This document shows positions 38,357 through 38,375 of a stretch of 38,375 nt of DNA, piece after piece. Every line of letters starts with the position of its first letter. Positions within the stretch are counted from its first letter, which is position 1. A program made the translations under genes and the position numbers. Under the pieces are notes generated by a model. That model did no database searches. It saw only the letters and a program-made list of their open reading frames with translations, and was not told the DNA's origin. This DNA is from Clostridiaceae bacterium (GTDB taxonomy: Bacteria > Bacillota > Clostridia > Saccharofermentanales > Saccharofermentanaceae): contig JAAYCT010000036.1 of assembly GCA_012729635.1 (NCBI GenBank), positions 1 through 38,375 on the forward strand, given 5' to 3'.

Positions 38357-38375
38357 ATTATACCCCCCCCCCCCC
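38357..38375 (-). promoter_or_regulatory. Truncated poly-G promoter of cassette 2
   Basis: On the minus strand a perfect TATAAT (plus 38357-38362), 55 bases from the start codon, is directly preceded by at least 13 G (plus-strand C run 38363-38375) where the contig ends. The -35 is outside the window. The location matches the G8 promoter of cassette 1. A poly-G sequencing or assembly artefact at the contig end cannot be excluded. Confidence 0.5.

Overview
The window looks like the replication-origin region of a low- to mid-GC Firmicute, probably a Clostridia-class organism. The evidence is the minus-strand order dnaA-dnaN-recF-remB-type-gyrB, a DnaA-box cluster in the dnaA-dnaN gap, a perfect 16-bp parS, a MurT/GatD pair, an LL-diaminopimelate aminotransferase (DapL), and glnA followed by an ANTAR-domain regulator. 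Species or genus cannot be read from the sequence. No rRNA, tRNA, CRISPR array or intact insertion sequence was seen.

Region 1 (1-7400, minus strand) is the replication block. It holds gyrB with its terminator and parS, a RemA/RemB-family gene, recF, dnaN, oriC and dnaA. The small S4-domain gene often found between dnaN and recF is absent, and gyrA does not follow gyrB. A palindrome, TTTGTAACANTGTTAC, recurs at four places between 421 and 9360.

Region 2 (7484-25117, plus strand) is centred on nitrogen and glutamine: carA, murT, gatD, glnA, an ANTAR regulator, dapF, dapL, pyrG, gltB, gltD and an Amt ammonium channel fused to a PII domain. Five glutamine-consuming activities (carA, murT/gatD, pyrG, gltB/gltD) flank the enzyme that makes glutamine. 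glnA and amt share a promoter architecture with identical spacing: TGCAAG-N14-CTTGCA-N8-TTGACA, then a -10 box, then a stem-loop terminator that begins only about 12 bases after the -10. This looks like a small nitrogen regulon with both operator and attenuation control.

Region 3 (25138-38375, minus strand) is accessory and visibly more AT-rich over most of its length. It contains two tandem copies, about 6.6 kb apart, of the same six-gene cassette. Each copy reads: small secreted protein, FtsX-like permease A, FtsX-like permease B, MacB/LolD-type ATPase, a large lipoprotein (repeat-rich N-terminal half plus a solute-binding domain), and a CPBP-type membrane protease. The copies are old and divergent, except for a 117-bp nearly identical stretch in the protease gene. 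In copy 1 the protease is a remnant; in copy 2 permease B has a frameshift at a seven-base homopolymer. Both secreted-protein genes have a poly-G run against or near the -10 box at almost the same distance from the start codon, which suggests a phase-variable promoter. The gene set resembles lactococcin-972-type bacteriocin/ABC loci in organisation, but that assignment is an inference. The contig ends inside the second poly-G run, so the promoter of copy 2 is incomplete.
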